Shown here: positions 46,568 through 55,217 of the stretch, piece by piece
Position numbering within the stretch: the first letter of the stretch is position 1
Layout: every line of letters starts with the position of its first letter
Position numbers and translations under genes: made by a program
The notes under the pieces: generated by a model
Seen by the model: only the letters and a program-made list of their open reading frames with translations
Told to the model about the DNA's origin: nothing
Databases searched by the model: none
From: Candidatus Gastranaerophilales bacterium
GTDB taxonomy: Bacteria > Cyanobacteriota > Vampirovibrionia > Gastranaerophilales > Gastranaerophilaceae
Length of the DNA: 64,000 nt
NCBI GenBank assembly: GCA_944323165.1
Contig: CALURK010000007.1
Span: forward strand, 1-64,000
Reading direction: 5' to 3'

Positions 46568-47128
46568 ATGATAAATTCGATAAATTTTGGTGCAAAATTA
46601 ATAAACACGGCTCAAATAAAAAAATTAAATCCGCAAGATAAACTGTTCCACCCTCAAAAAGTTTCAATCGCAGAATTTGAACCTGATAATATTGAAGATG
46701 TATTTGCGCTAACACTAGCTGCCAAAGACTGGATATATGATAAATATGCTTCCGCTATCTCATTCACAGCCCACTGTATTTTTAGAAACTCGCTTGATAA
46801 AAATAAACATAAAGTTTTTTTGCTAACAGAACAACTCAATGATTTAAAAAGTTTAGATAAAAATAAAATTCTTGGGATGGCTGAAATTGAAAAAACTGGT
46901 GAGAAATCAATCGAATTAAACCATATTCAAGCCAATACTAACTATGACATATTTTCAAATGAATTCTATTACAAAGAAGTCGGTACAAGAATTCTGGACA
47001 CACTAAAATCACTTTATGACAAAATCGAACTAACGGCAGCAAGAGGAAGTGTTAAAAATTTTTATATAAAAAACGGATTTAAAAACATCAATTCGGATGA
47101 AAACAGATATCTCTGGGAGAGGGCTTAA
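46568..47128 (+). CDS. GNAT-like protein with lineage-type N-terminus (copy 2)
   Basis: 186 aa. Opens with SINFGAKLINTAQIKKLNP, aligning with the NFKAKFICNTQIKKINP of copy 1, then KVSIAEFEPDNIEDVFALTLAAKDW. The GNAT part has ILGMAEIE, KEVGTRILDTLKSLYDK and RGSVKNFYIKNGFKNI. The pair differ enough to suggest an old duplication. No signal peptide, no ribosome site. Targets could be proteins or small molecules; nothing in the sequence decides. Confidence 0.68.
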   Translation: MINSINFGAKLINTAQIKKLNPQDKLFHPQKVSIAEFEPDNIEDVFALTLAAKDWIYDKYASAISFTAHCIFRNSLDKNKHKVFLLTEQLNDLKSLDKNKILGMAEIEKTGEKSIELNHIQANTNYDIFSNEFYYKEVGTRILDTLKSLYDKIELTAARGSVKNFYIKNGFKNINSDENRYLWERA

Positions 47129-47242
47129 GATAATTTTACACACCTCTTTGTAAATTTTTATTAAGAAATCTAGCCACTTGGTCAATTTGTCATTAAAAAA
47201 ATACTTTACATGACTATAAGTGTGAAAAACTAGTGTGTGAAA

Positions 47243-47998
47243 ATGAATTTTGTATATAATACCCCGATATTAAATAAAATAAATATCCCCCATATTCCAT
47301 TTCGTTCTGTAACCCCAAGTTATATTGGAAAAGCAGAAGGGATAAGGCAGGATTCTTTTTCTTCCGATCCTCTATCTTCAAGCTTTGTAGACAAAAATAC
47401 ATTAACCCAAATAGCAAAATCTAACCCGAGGGTTATGGACATTTTAAAAGAAAATAATATCCGCTTGAATGTTAATACTCAAGAGCTGAACAAACTTAAA
47501 AACGGGCACCTTATGGACACGCGTATAACCGCAGCTAAAATGTATTCAGCTCTTCCTCAAAACTTGAAATCGGAAGTAAACTTAAGCGATTTACAACAAG
47601 CAGCAATGCTTCACGACTACGGCAAAGTCTTAATTCCAGAAAAAATCCTTAATAAATCAAGCAAACTTAATGAAAAAGAACGAGAAATAATGAAGCTACA
47701 CTCAGAATTGGGGTATGAATTATTAAAAGACCAGGGTGTAAATAAAAATGTACTGGATTTGGTTAAATACCACCACCAAACACCTAACGGAGGTGGGTAC
47801 CCCGCTATAACAAATGATTTCAAACCTAATGTATCATCAGAAATTATTACTACAGCCGATAAGTATTCCGCCCTTAGAGAAAAACGAAGTTATAAAGATG
47901 CTCTTTCTCGAGAAAAAGCTCTAAATATGATTAAAGAGGATGTAGATAAAGGGCTTATATCACAAGAAGTTTATAATGCCCTAGAAAAAAGTGTATAA
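47243..47998 (+). CDS. HD-GYP-like phosphodiesterase domain protein
   Basis: 251 aa from the ATG at 47243; a GTG 6 bases upstream is equally possible and no ribosome site is clear. The first ~55 residues are a low-complexity lead with PHIPFRSVTPS, similar in style to other lineage proteins here. The HD domain keeps AAMLHDYGKVLIPEKIL, MKLHSELGYELL, VKYHHQTPNGGGYPAI and TTADKYSALREKRSY, so all metal ligands are present and the GYP motif is nearly complete. c-di-GMP hydrolysis is therefore plausible. Confidence 0.82.
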   Translation: MNFVYNTPILNKINIPHIPFRSVTPSYIGKAEGIRQDSFSSDPLSSSFVDKNTLTQIAKSNPRVMDILKENNIRLNVNTQELNKLKNGHLMDTRITAAKMYSALPQNLKSEVNLSDLQQAAMLHDYGKVLIPEKILNKSSKLNEKEREIMKLHSELGYELLKDQGVNKNVLDLVKYHHQTPNGGGYPAITNDFKPNVSSEIITTADKYSALREKRSYKDALSREKALNMIKEDVDKGLISQEVYNALEKSV

Positions 47999-48007
47999 CA
48001 ACTAAAC

Positions 48008-48040
48008 GGACGGGTTATATATTAACCCGTCCGATCTTTT
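48008..48040. terminator. Bidirectional terminator between the two HD-GYP genes
   Basis: GGACGGGTT (48008-48016) and AACCCGTCC (48024-48032) form a perfect 9-bp stem, followed by GATCTTTT on the plus strand. Confidence 0.8.
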
Positions 48041-49406
48041 ATTTATTTACAACATTGAATAAAGCATTAACTACTACCGGATCCCATTTTGAACCGGCTT
48101 CTTCTTTTATAATTTCCAGTGCCTGCTCCTTACTCATTGCTTTTCTGTATGATCTATCTGATGTCATAGCTGTATAAGCGTCTGCTACGGCAATAATTCT
48201 TGAACCGAACGGTATTGAATTACCTTTCAAACCTTCAGGTTCGCCACCACCATCCCAACGTTCTTTGTGATAATGAATATATGGAATTACTTCTGACAAG
48301 AAATTTATATTCATCAACAAATTTACACCTACATTCGGGTGGTTCTGAAGCTGTTCCCACTCTTCTTTTGATAATTTGCCCTTATTCGCAAATAATGATT
48401 CAGGAAGAGTAATCTTACCGATATTCTGCAACAAACCTGCATAATATACTAAATCAGTTGTTTTTTCGTTCAAACCTAATTCACGACATAATTTTCTTGA
48501 TAAATCAGCCGTATTTTGTGAATGTGATACTTTATACTGACCTTTTTCATCCACAGCCTTAGCAAGTTTTTCCACAAATGCCTGCTGATTTGCACCCAAA
48601 TCACCGATTAAGGCAGTTAGCTCTGCTCTTTTATGCTGCAAGTCCTCTGCAAAAACTTTATCCTGATTAATTAAACCTTCTGTTTCTTCTATTACTTTTT
48701 GAAGATGCATTGAAGTTCCAAATAATCTGCCTATTGTTTCTAATAAATTCATATAAGCACGCTTTATAGTCTTTTCTTTGTAATTTTCTATTACAATTAC
48801 ACCGACTACATGCGCGTTGTTGTGCATCGGAACTACCGCTAATGATTTTACGTCATACTCTTTTAATTCGTATTTAGGAATAAAATTCTCTATCTTTGAA
48901 ACATCTTTAATCTGAACTTTTTCCAATGTATTAAATGATTTTACTACAATAGATTTATCATCCTTGGTATATCCGAGCTTTTTAGCATAAATATCTTCAT
49001 CAAAGTCAATTGAAGAACCTACAAGACCCAAAACTTTATCATCAAAATTTAAACCCTTTGTAAATTCACTTGTTAAATATATATGACAAGCATCAACATC
49101 CAATATTTGAGTAAGGGTTTTGGCAATCGAATTGTACACAACATACTCGTCTTGGGAACTAAAGCCCAATACGCATAAAGTGTTATCCAACGAATAAATA
49201 GATATTAATTCCTTTAACTGAGATTTTAATCTACTTGTCTTATCCTTGACATCCTTGCCTATTTTATTCGCTAGTTCTTCAGAAATTAAATATTCAGATA
49301 CAAAGTCGCCAATGTTTAATGCGAAAATTTCTTCTAAAGGATCATCTTCCATCAAATCTATTGAACGGCTGAAGAGTGATGCACCCATTTCTTCTTTATC
49401 TGTCAT
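48039..49406 (-). CDS. GAF + degenerate HD-GYP domain protein
   Basis: 455 aa. An N-terminal helical part, a GAF-like sensor (about 75-235, ending VVGVIVIENYK), a coiled coil (about 235-285) and an HD-GYP domain (285-455). The catalytic HD is replaced: LLQNIGK (Q327, N328) stands where LLHDIGK is expected. The GYP motif reads GGGEPEGL instead of GxGYPxGL. The other histidines (SHSQN, NHPNVG, IHYHKE) and VADAYTAMTSDRSYRKA remain. Probably an inactive c-di-GMP receptor rather than a phosphodiesterase. Confidence 0.88.
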   Translation of the reverse strand: MTDKEEMGASLFSRSIDLMEDDPLEEIFALNIGDFVSEYLISEELANKIGKDVKDKTSRLKSQLKELISIYSLDNTLCVLGFSSQDEYVVYNSIAKTLTQILDVDACHIYLTSEFTKGLNFDDKVLGLVGSSIDFDEDIYAKKLGYTKDDKSIVVKSFNTLEKVQIKDVSKIENFIPKYELKEYDVKSLAVVPMHNNAHVVGVIVIENYKEKTIKRAYMNLLETIGRLFGTSMHLQKVIEETEGLINQDKVFAEDLQHKRAELTALIGDLGANQQAFVEKLAKAVDEKGQYKVSHSQNTADLSRKLCRELGLNEKTTDLVYYAGLLQNIGKITLPESLFANKGKLSKEEWEQLQNHPNVGVNLLMNINFLSEVIPYIHYHKERWDGGGEPEGLKGNSIPFGSRIIAVADAYTAMTSDRSYRKAMSKEQALEIIKEEAGSKWDPVVVNALFNVVNK

Positions 49407-49712
49407 AATTTTCCTTCCTACTTATCAGACAATTAACCTTGTACTAATTACCGACTATTAAATTCTTCTCTAATTCTCGGTTCTTATATTTTATATAACG
49501 GCACTTTTTTCAAAAACTTTAATGTTTTTTTAAAATTTTATACTTTAGTTGGAGAAAAGTTATACCTTACTACTAAAATCAAGGGTTTCAGAGCTTTACA
49601 AAAGTTCACATTTATCTTTTGAAAACCTCCTTCCAACAATCAATACACTGGATTATTGATTAATCCCCATGCTTACGTTATCCTATATTCATAAACTTGA
49701 GGAGATAGCAAC
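49407..49712. other. 306-bp gap between divergent genes
   Basis: Holds the start region of the degenerate HD-GYP gene (-) and of the SEC-C gene (+). The plus-strand gene has GAGGAG before its ATG and TATATT about 30 bp upstream. A perfect inverted repeat GGATTA-TTGAT-TAATCC (49650-49666) lies 46 bp before that ATG and is a possible operator. Nothing else recognised. Confidence 0.4.
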
Positions 49713-50960
49713 ATGACTGTAATTGATAAAATTAAAGGGATTAATGACGTAGTTAAAGAAATTTTCGAATTCACACAATCTAACGAAAAAGTTAAGGCGG
49801 ATTTTGATGAATATTTAGCAACGATTGGTGCCAGAAACATTTCGCTTAACCAGATGGAAAAAATATTTCTGCCATATATTTTTGAGCGCAGAATAGAGAA
49901 TAAATCTATTCTTGAGATGTTTAAGGAAGAAAAAGGCTCTCAAGATATAATTGAAAGCTTTATTAAAGCTCAAGCGTCTATTTTTGAAATAAAGAAAATT
50001 CTTAAAAACGGGTTTGAACTCTATAATTTGATTAACGAAAAAACATATACGGTCCTATCACTTACTAAAATGACTAATTTTAGAGGGATTTATGCTGGAC
50101 AATACATTACAGCACGTATATTTGAGCTCGATGGAGATTACTACGTTATTGAAATTTCAAGCGTTTTGTCCCACTCACAGAAAGAAGAAGCTTATCGTTA
50201 CGCAGTTATGAAACTTGTTCATTCGCCAAGAATGCTATATTTTGACAACTCTGAAAAAGAAGAAGAAATTAAGAAAACAATTTCTGAAATGTACCAAAAA
50301 TTTATTAAAACCTTTGATACAGACATAATTCTTACCACAAACAAGCATGCCGATGATATTATAGGCGCTTTTAATGAAGGTGAAGAAGTTGATTTGTCTG
50401 ACAAAGGATGTGATATTACAGATTTTAAGTTCTTCCACGTAAAAGAACTCGATAATAACTATTCAAACTTCTTAGAAAATTCTATGGGCGGTTTTTCTTC
50501 ACACAACGAAATCTACGATGTTGCAGTAATTTTTGATGAGAAAAACGGATTATACGCAATCCCTTTCTACAAAACTTTCTGCACAATATTTGAAGATAAA
50601 ACTAAAGTTGAAAATGCTAAAAATTGTATAGAATACTTCCTAACAAACGATTCTATACCAAATATAATTCTAGACAGAGTTTCAACTCAGTATCCTAATT
50701 TTATGGATACAATCAACGAAATAATGGATACAAAATACACGTATGAAGAGCTGATAAATAAATATAAATCTGATTATCTGAATAACAGAATATACTCATC
50801 AGCTACAATCCTATTCTGCTCAAAAGCATTTTCAGAGATTTTTGACTTTATAACAGAACCGCAGCCGGAGAAACCTGTAATAACTCAAAAGGTCGGCAGA
50901 AACGATCCGTGCCCTTGCGGAAGCGGAAAAAAATTCAAAAATTGCTGCGGAAAGGCTTAA
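49713..50960 (+). CDS. SEC-C motif protein
   Basis: 415 aa. The C-terminus [20 protein letters not shown] is a complete SEC-C zinc finger, as at the end of SecA, where it binds zinc and SecB or the ribosome. The preceding ~390 residues are mixed helix/strand with no motif I can name; there is no DEAD-box or PsbQ-like sequence, so this is not SecA. GGAG stands 7 nt before the ATG. Probably a cytosolic metal-binding adaptor. Ends at a bidirectional terminator shared with rpmH. Confidence 0.8.
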   Translation: MTVIDKIKGINDVVKEIFEFTQSNEKVKADFDEYLATIGARNISLNQMEKIFLPYIFERRIENKSILEMFKEEKGSQDIIESFIKAQASIFEIKKILKNGFELYNLINEKTYTVLSLTKMTNFRGIYAGQYITARIFELDGDYYVIEISSVLSHSQKEEAYRYAVMKLVHSPRMLYFDNSEKEEEIKKTISEMYQKFIKTFDTDIILTTNKHADDIIGAFNEGEEVDLSDKGCDITDFKFFHVKELDNNYSNFLENSMGGFSSHNEIYDVAVIFDEKNGLYAIPFYKTFCTIFEDKTKVENAKNCIEYFLTNDSIPNIILDRVSTQYPNFMDTINEIMDTKYTYEELINKYKSDYLNNRIYSSATILFCSKAFSEIFDFITEPQPEKPVITQKVGRNDPCPCGSGKKFKNCCGKA

Positions 50961-50987
50961 AAAAGAATAATAATTCAAAGAAAGAAA

Positions 50988-51024
50988 ATAAAAGCGCCAT
51001 ATCAAAAGATACAGCGCTTTTATT
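50988..51024. terminator. Bidirectional terminator (SEC-C gene / rpmH)
   Basis: ATAAAAGCGC (50988-50997) and GCGCTTTTAT (51014-51023) form a perfect stem with A/T flanks suitable for both directions. Confidence 0.8.
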
Positions 51025-51043
51025 AATAAACTTTTTAACTTTT

Positions 51044-51196
51044 CTAGGCTCTTTTGCTACCAGAAATTGCTATTTGGTGTCTGCCTTTAGCACGACGTCT
51101 GTTCAAAACTTCCTGTCCGCCAGGAGTTGCCATTCTAGCTCTGAAACCGCTTACGTGCTGTCTTTTAATCTTTGTTCCTTCTAGTGTACGTCTCAT
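51044..51196 (-). CDS. rpmH: Ribosomal protein L34
   Basis: 50 aa, too short for most gene-length cut-offs. The protein opens MRRTLEGTKIKR and continues with SGFRARMATPGGQEVLNRRR and AKGRH, the L34 pattern. The RTL-GT opening and SGFRARM follow cyanobacterial L34, while the C-terminus is extended by about six residues (ISGSKRA). AAGGAA precedes the ATG. The usual neighbours rnpA, yidC and dnaA are missing: it is isolated between a terminator and a small Cys-rich gene. Confidence 0.95.
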   Translation of the reverse strand: MRRTLEGTKIKRQHVSGFRARMATPGGQEVLNRRRAKGRHQIAISGSKRA

Positions 51197-51300
51197 TGTT
51201 CTATTTCCTTTTCAGCTAATTTTACCTATAATGTACTCATGCTATACAAAACATGCTCATTAGTCAAATAAAACATTAAGTATTATGAAGCGTACTAATT

Positions 51301-51519
51301 CTAACCTTCTATAATTTGCGGCAATTCTACATTCGGAGCCCCTATTGTTCTTACAAGTTCCAATACGGCAGCCTTCATTTGGCACTTCTGAGCAGTTGCA
51401 CTAAAGAAATCACTATAGAAACATCCTTCACACACACAACCACGTTTATAACATTCTAATGCAGTTGGGGTCCATCTTTTCACGGCAACAGCTCTCCCCA
51501 TATCACGACTCTTAAACAC
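51301..51519 (-). CDS. Small cysteine-rich protein, unrecognised
   Basis: 72 aa, GTG start at 51519 with a strong GGGAGG 5 nt upstream and a good promoter further up, so it is a real gene. It has five cysteines: ECYKRGCVCEGCFYS carries four in a C-x3-C-x-C-x2-C arrangement, and KCQMKAAV adds a fifth. This could bind zinc or an iron-sulfur cluster. The remaining sequence (WTPTALE before, VLELVRTIGAP after) looks conserved in style, suggesting a widespread small family, but I cannot name it. Confidence 0.8.
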   Translation of the reverse strand: MFKSRDMGRAVAVKRWTPTALECYKRGCVCEGCFYSDFFSATAQKCQMKAAVLELVRTIGAPNVELPQIIEG

Positions 51520-51595
51520 TTATTCCTCCCAATGTTTTCTATTTATTTAACTTTACTCAATTAAGGAAATCCCCAAAACTCCTTAACATACTTCT

Positions 51596-51623
51596 ATTAT
51601 ATAGGTTCAGACTCCTTTTACAA
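51596..51623 (-). promoter_or_regulatory. Promoter of the Cys-rich small protein gene
   Basis: Minus strand TTGTAA (51618-51623), 16-bp spacer, TATAAT (51596-51601), about 75 bp before the GTG. The remaining bases 51624-51746 hold nothing recognised. Confidence 0.55.
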
Positions 51624-51746
51624 CCCATCAAAGCCTAATTGTTACGATTTCTTAACTTAGTTGCAAACAGCTAAAATTATTGGCTATCCTTTCTTCTGGA
51701 CATGCCTAAGCTACACAAGCACATGGTTATAGCGATTTAAAACATG

Positions 51747-51785
51747 AAAACCCATGCTATTACCATGTTTGCATGGGTTTTATTT
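51747..51785. terminator. Terminator of the 760-aa protein gene (bidirectional form)
   Basis: AAAACCCATGC (51747-51757) pairs with GCATGGGTTTT (51771-51781) in a perfect 11-bp stem, 40 bp after the stop of the minus-strand gene. Confidence 0.75.
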
Positions 51786-51822
51786 TCAATTAAGTTTTGT
51801 AACGATGTTGGCATGGAAAGCT

Positions 51823-54105
51823 TTATGCTTCAGTATTAATAACTTTTTGTTTTTTTACTTTTCCATACTGCTGAACTTTTGAATTATATAAGTGATTATA
51901 ATATTCTTTAGCATCGCGTGCTCGGTATGCTCTGTTCAAAAGTTTTTGTTCCGCAACTTTTGTTTCTGATTTTCGGAGCATTTCAATAATATCTTTTACC
52001 TCAAACATGCGAGTATTATCTACATTACGTTTTTTCAACAGATAATTTACATATTTTCTGTTACTTCCGTTGATTAACAGGTATAAAGATAAGGCATCTT
52101 TATTAGAAGAATTAATACGTTTTTTACCTACAGCTTTATCTGCCTTTCTTGTTTCTGATATTGATGCAAAAATCTCAGGAAGCATACGTAATTTCATTTT
52201 TGTTGCATTGTCTTTGTAAGCTTTTTTCTGTTTATCGAAAGTTTTTAAACCAAGTCGTTTTTGAACATACATCAGAACATCTTGTTTTGCTACATTCTTA
52301 TGAGTGAATGCTTTTTTTAATTCGGAAAGTTTCTGATTATACTCCTCTTCCGTCAACTTTGACGGTATTGAGCTTTCTATTATTTTTGAATAATTCATTG
52401 GAGCATGTAATTTCTTATCAATCTCAGAAACCCTAGCTCTTGCCTGAGGTGTCAAAATCTCTTGACCAAAAATCTCGTTATACAAAAATTGGTCTGCATT
52501 ATGTTTTTCTCTGGTAGGTTTTAATTCTATAAGAGATTCTGCTAATTCTTTATAGTCGTGAGATCTGGTTAGAACTTGCCTCACATTGCGAATCAGCTCT
52601 TTTATTTCCTCATTTTTTGTTAATTTTATACCAGCATTCTTATCTTCTTTTAATTCTTCTTTTAATTCAGTTTTAGATAACTCTGCTTCTTGTTTTGGCT
52701 TTGATATTATAACTTCATCTTTTTGTATATTAGCCACATTTTTTCTTTGTTGCAGACTTTTTTCATTCACGCTTTTTTCTGGAAACAATTTATCGATATC
52801 TACTTCTGACTCTGATGAACGATATTTATTATATTTTATGATATTTATCTGGTTTTTTATCTTCTTCACAAGATTATGTAATCTTGTTGGTGGTTTTTGA
52901 AAACCATAGCGCTCAGCAATTTTCCGATTTATTCGCGACTCTTTCGTTTCGAAAAACGGATTTTCTATGTCATTTAATAATGCACTTAATCTTTCTTTTC
53001 CGCTTGTACTGTTGATAATATTTCTTGCATTATCACTAAATATAGCAAGTTTTTTAGTCGGAACAACAGATAGAACTTGGTTTAAATCATTAATTGATAT
53101 AGCACCGTATACTTTCTCATTATCAACGAAACTTTCTACAAATTTCTTTGCGTCACTGTCATTATCTATTGTTTTATACAATTTATTCAATTCCTGTAGC
53201 TGTTTAACTTGAAGTTCAGGTTTGTTATTAGCAGAACGTAAGTTTCCAACTACATTAGGTATATCCATTCTTAATTTTATATTATCTTTTGTACTTGTCT
53301 TGAACATATCTAACAAAACTTCATCAGCACCTTGTTCAAGTAAATTTTTATCTACATTGAAATGATTTACGCAATATTTTAAAAATTTATCACCTATTTC
53401 CGAATAGTTTTGAGCATATTCTTTTGCATCAAATTTTGAAGTTTGAGGGATATAAAAACGTGATTGTAACTTTTTATTCTTATACAAAGTATCATATTTT
53501 TCCTGACTATATGTACCTGAATTTACCATTTCATCAAGGTTATTTATTACCTCTTCATTATCCCTATTTATTTTTAAATAAGATCTGTATTTTGGATAAT
53601 TATTAACATATTCTTGACTGTTTTTAGATTCCAAAAGTTCTGGCAACAAATCATTATAAGAATTAGGATGATTCATCAGGATATCACGATTTACTTTTTG
53701 TGCAAAAAGTAAACGCTTTACATTATTGTTTACGCCTGTAAAAATTCTGCTTAAACCATTTATCGAACCCTGAAAACGCATTAACAAATCATCGTGTGCT
53801 TCTGTCGGCTTTTTCACAGATTGATAAATTTTATTTACTAGAGTAGAATCTTCTCTGTCTTCTATGGTTTTATAGTAATTGGTCTGATTATATCTGTCCG
53901 CAAGATTTCTTAAAAAGTGCATTCTGCTTTTTGTAGCTTTTTTGGTTAAATCAAAAATTTCTACCTTATCCTGAGAAAGAATGCTTGATATAACTCGTGC
54001 ACTTTCTTGTCTTTGTCTTAAAGAAACTCTTTTTACGGGCAAAAGTCCCCTAAATTGTACATTATTACCATAAAGATTACTGTTGATATTCCTGATTGAA
54101 TTCAT
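51823..54105 (-). CDS. Large helical protein with lineage-type N-terminus, unrecognised
   Basis: 760 aa, Lys/Glu/Asn-rich, predicted almost all helical, without signal peptide or membrane span. It opens SIRNINSNLYGNNVQFRGLLPVKR, a short Asn-rich lead ending in FRG that recalls the leads of the GNAT pair. A charged low-complexity linker around residues 430-490 (many Lys/Glu/Gln) separates two helical halves. The C-terminal half has repeated short basic helices (VNYLLKKRNVDNTRMFEVKDIIEML). No enzymatic motif is visible. A structural, secreted or toxin-like role are all open. The shared upstream motif lies 46 bp before its ATG. Confidence 0.7.
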   Translation of the reverse strand: MNSIRNINSNLYGNNVQFRGLLPVKRVSLRQRQESARVISSILSQDKVEIFDLTKKATKSRMHFLRNLADRYNQTNYYKTIEDREDSTLVNKIYQSVKKPTEAHDDLLMRFQGSINGLSRIFTGVNNNVKRLLFAQKVNRDILMNHPNSYNDLLPELLESKNSQEYVNNYPKYRSYLKINRDNEEVINNLDEMVNSGTYSQEKYDTLYKNKKLQSRFYIPQTSKFDAKEYAQNYSEIGDKFLKYCVNHFNVDKNLLEQGADEVLLDMFKTSTKDNIKLRMDIPNVVGNLRSANNKPELQVKQLQELNKLYKTIDNDSDAKKFVESFVDNEKVYGAISINDLNQVLSVVPTKKLAIFSDNARNIINSTSGKERLSALLNDIENPFFETKESRINRKIAERYGFQKPPTRLHNLVKKIKNQINIIKYNKYRSSESEVDIDKLFPEKSVNEKSLQQRKNVANIQKDEVIISKPKQEAELSKTELKEELKEDKNAGIKLTKNEEIKELIRNVRQVLTRSHDYKELAESLIELKPTREKHNADQFLYNEIFGQEILTPQARARVSEIDKKLHAPMNYSKIIESSIPSKLTEEEYNQKLSELKKAFTHKNVAKQDVLMYVQKRLGLKTFDKQKKAYKDNATKMKLRMLPEIFASISETRKADKAVGKKRINSSNKDALSLYLLINGSNRKYVNYLLKKRNVDNTRMFEVKDIIEMLRKSETKVAEQKLLNRAYRARDAKEYYNHLYNSKVQQYGKVKKQKVINTEA

Positions 54106-54151
54106 TTTTCTACCTTCTATATACTATTTATACGACTTATTTTACTCTAGG

Positions 54152-54176
54152 TAAAACTCATAAAAATATTTTTTGC
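54152..54176 (-). promoter_or_regulatory. Shared upstream motif, copy D
   Basis: On the minus strand GCAAAAA starts at 54176 and GTTTTA occupies 54157-54152, again 19 bases start to start. Unlike copies A-C it is followed by a 46-nt leader. Confidence 0.6.
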
Positions 54177-54194
54177 TACCTTATTCGTAAATAT

Positions 54195-55217
54195 TTACAA
54201 ATTTTTTAAATAATTCAGGCACGCTTTATCAGAAGTATAATTAAAAATTGTATAATATGCACTATTTAATATTTCATTTTGATTGTCTGAATTAATAATT
54301 TCTCCAATAATTCCATCTTTCCAGAAAAAACCGTTTTTGCCATTTTTAATAATTCCCGCAGCACCGTCGTTTTCACTGCAAACGGTAATACATCCTGAAG
54401 CCATTGCTTCCAGATACACCATGCCAAAAGTTTCATTTACGCTTGGAAGCGAAAAAATATCGGCTTCTCTCATTTTTTCCAAAACTTTTTCATGCTCTAA
54501 CCAACCCGTAAATATCGGTTTTTCAGACATGCCTCTTAAATGCTCAAATTCTTTACCTTCACCTATTATTGTTAATTCTACATCCAAGTTTTCACATTCT
54601 TTTATAACTTTATCGACATTTTTTCGTTTAATTAAATTTGCACATACAAGAACCCTAATTTTCCTATCTCTATTCCATTCTCTTTTAACAATCGGACAAC
54701 TTATACCGGAATAACAAACAAAAGTTTTGTCTTCAAATTCCGGATACAATTTCAAAAACTTATTTTTGATAACTTCAGAGCGGCATGCAATTTTTCTTGA
54801 GTTTTTATAAGCTTTTTCGAGTTCCGTTTTAAAATAAATCGAATACAAAGGATTGGTTAAAACCTCTAAATCAGAGACATGTACTCCTGCTACAAAATCT
54901 AATCCTAAACAATTTGCGAAAATAATTCCGCTTGGCATGTGGGCAATTATTTTATCAGGCTCAAATTCGGTTTTTATTTTCTTTTTAATATCACCTAAAA
55001 ATGGCAGAAAATAATTAATATTTTCTACATTTCCATAAAATCCGCTTTTATAAAAAGGCTTTTTTCTAATAAAAGAATTTAAAAGAAAATTTGGTTTAAT
55101 TACCCGAACTTCATGCCCTAATTTTTCCCAGCCTTGAACAAAATTTTGGATAGTTTTAGGCGTAAATTTTTCATCACTTTTAATCGGATACAAATCTGTA
55201 ATAACAAGAATTTTCAT
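54195..55217 (-). CDS. Glycosyltransferase, GT4 family
   Basis: 340 aa. GT-B fold: ILVITDLYPIKSDEKFTPKTIQNFVQGWEKLGHEVRVI at the start, VCANLIKRKNVDKVIKEC and LTIIGEGKEFEHL in the middle, and ADIFSLPSVNETFGMVYLEAMASGCITVCS, the E-x7-E donor-binding motif. A retaining transferase for a nucleotide sugar acting on a glycan or lipid acceptor. It starts at a TAATG junction with an ABC permease gene, an unusual partner. No other glycan genes are near. Confidence 0.9.
   Translation of the reverse strand: MKILVITDLYPIKSDEKFTPKTIQNFVQGWEKLGHEVRVIKPNFLLNSFIRKKPFYKSGFYGNVENINYFLPFLGDIKKKIKTEFEPDKIIAHMPSGIIFANCLGLDFVAGVHVSDLEVLTNPLYSIYFKTELEKAYKNSRKIACRSEVIKNKFLKLYPEFEDKTFVCYSGISCPIVKREWNRDRKIRVLVCANLIKRKNVDKVIKECENLDVELTIIGEGKEFEHLRGMSEKPIFTGWLEHEKVLEKMREADIFSLPSVNETFGMVYLEAMASGCITVCSENDGAAGIIKNGKNGFFWKDGIIGEIINSDNQNEILNSAYYTIFNYTSDKACLNYLKNL

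Noticed and set aside
50909-51263. Two plus-strand open frames over the L34 gene
   Set aside because: They are antisense shadows of rpmH, whose protein is clearly conserved, and they cross the bidirectional terminator.
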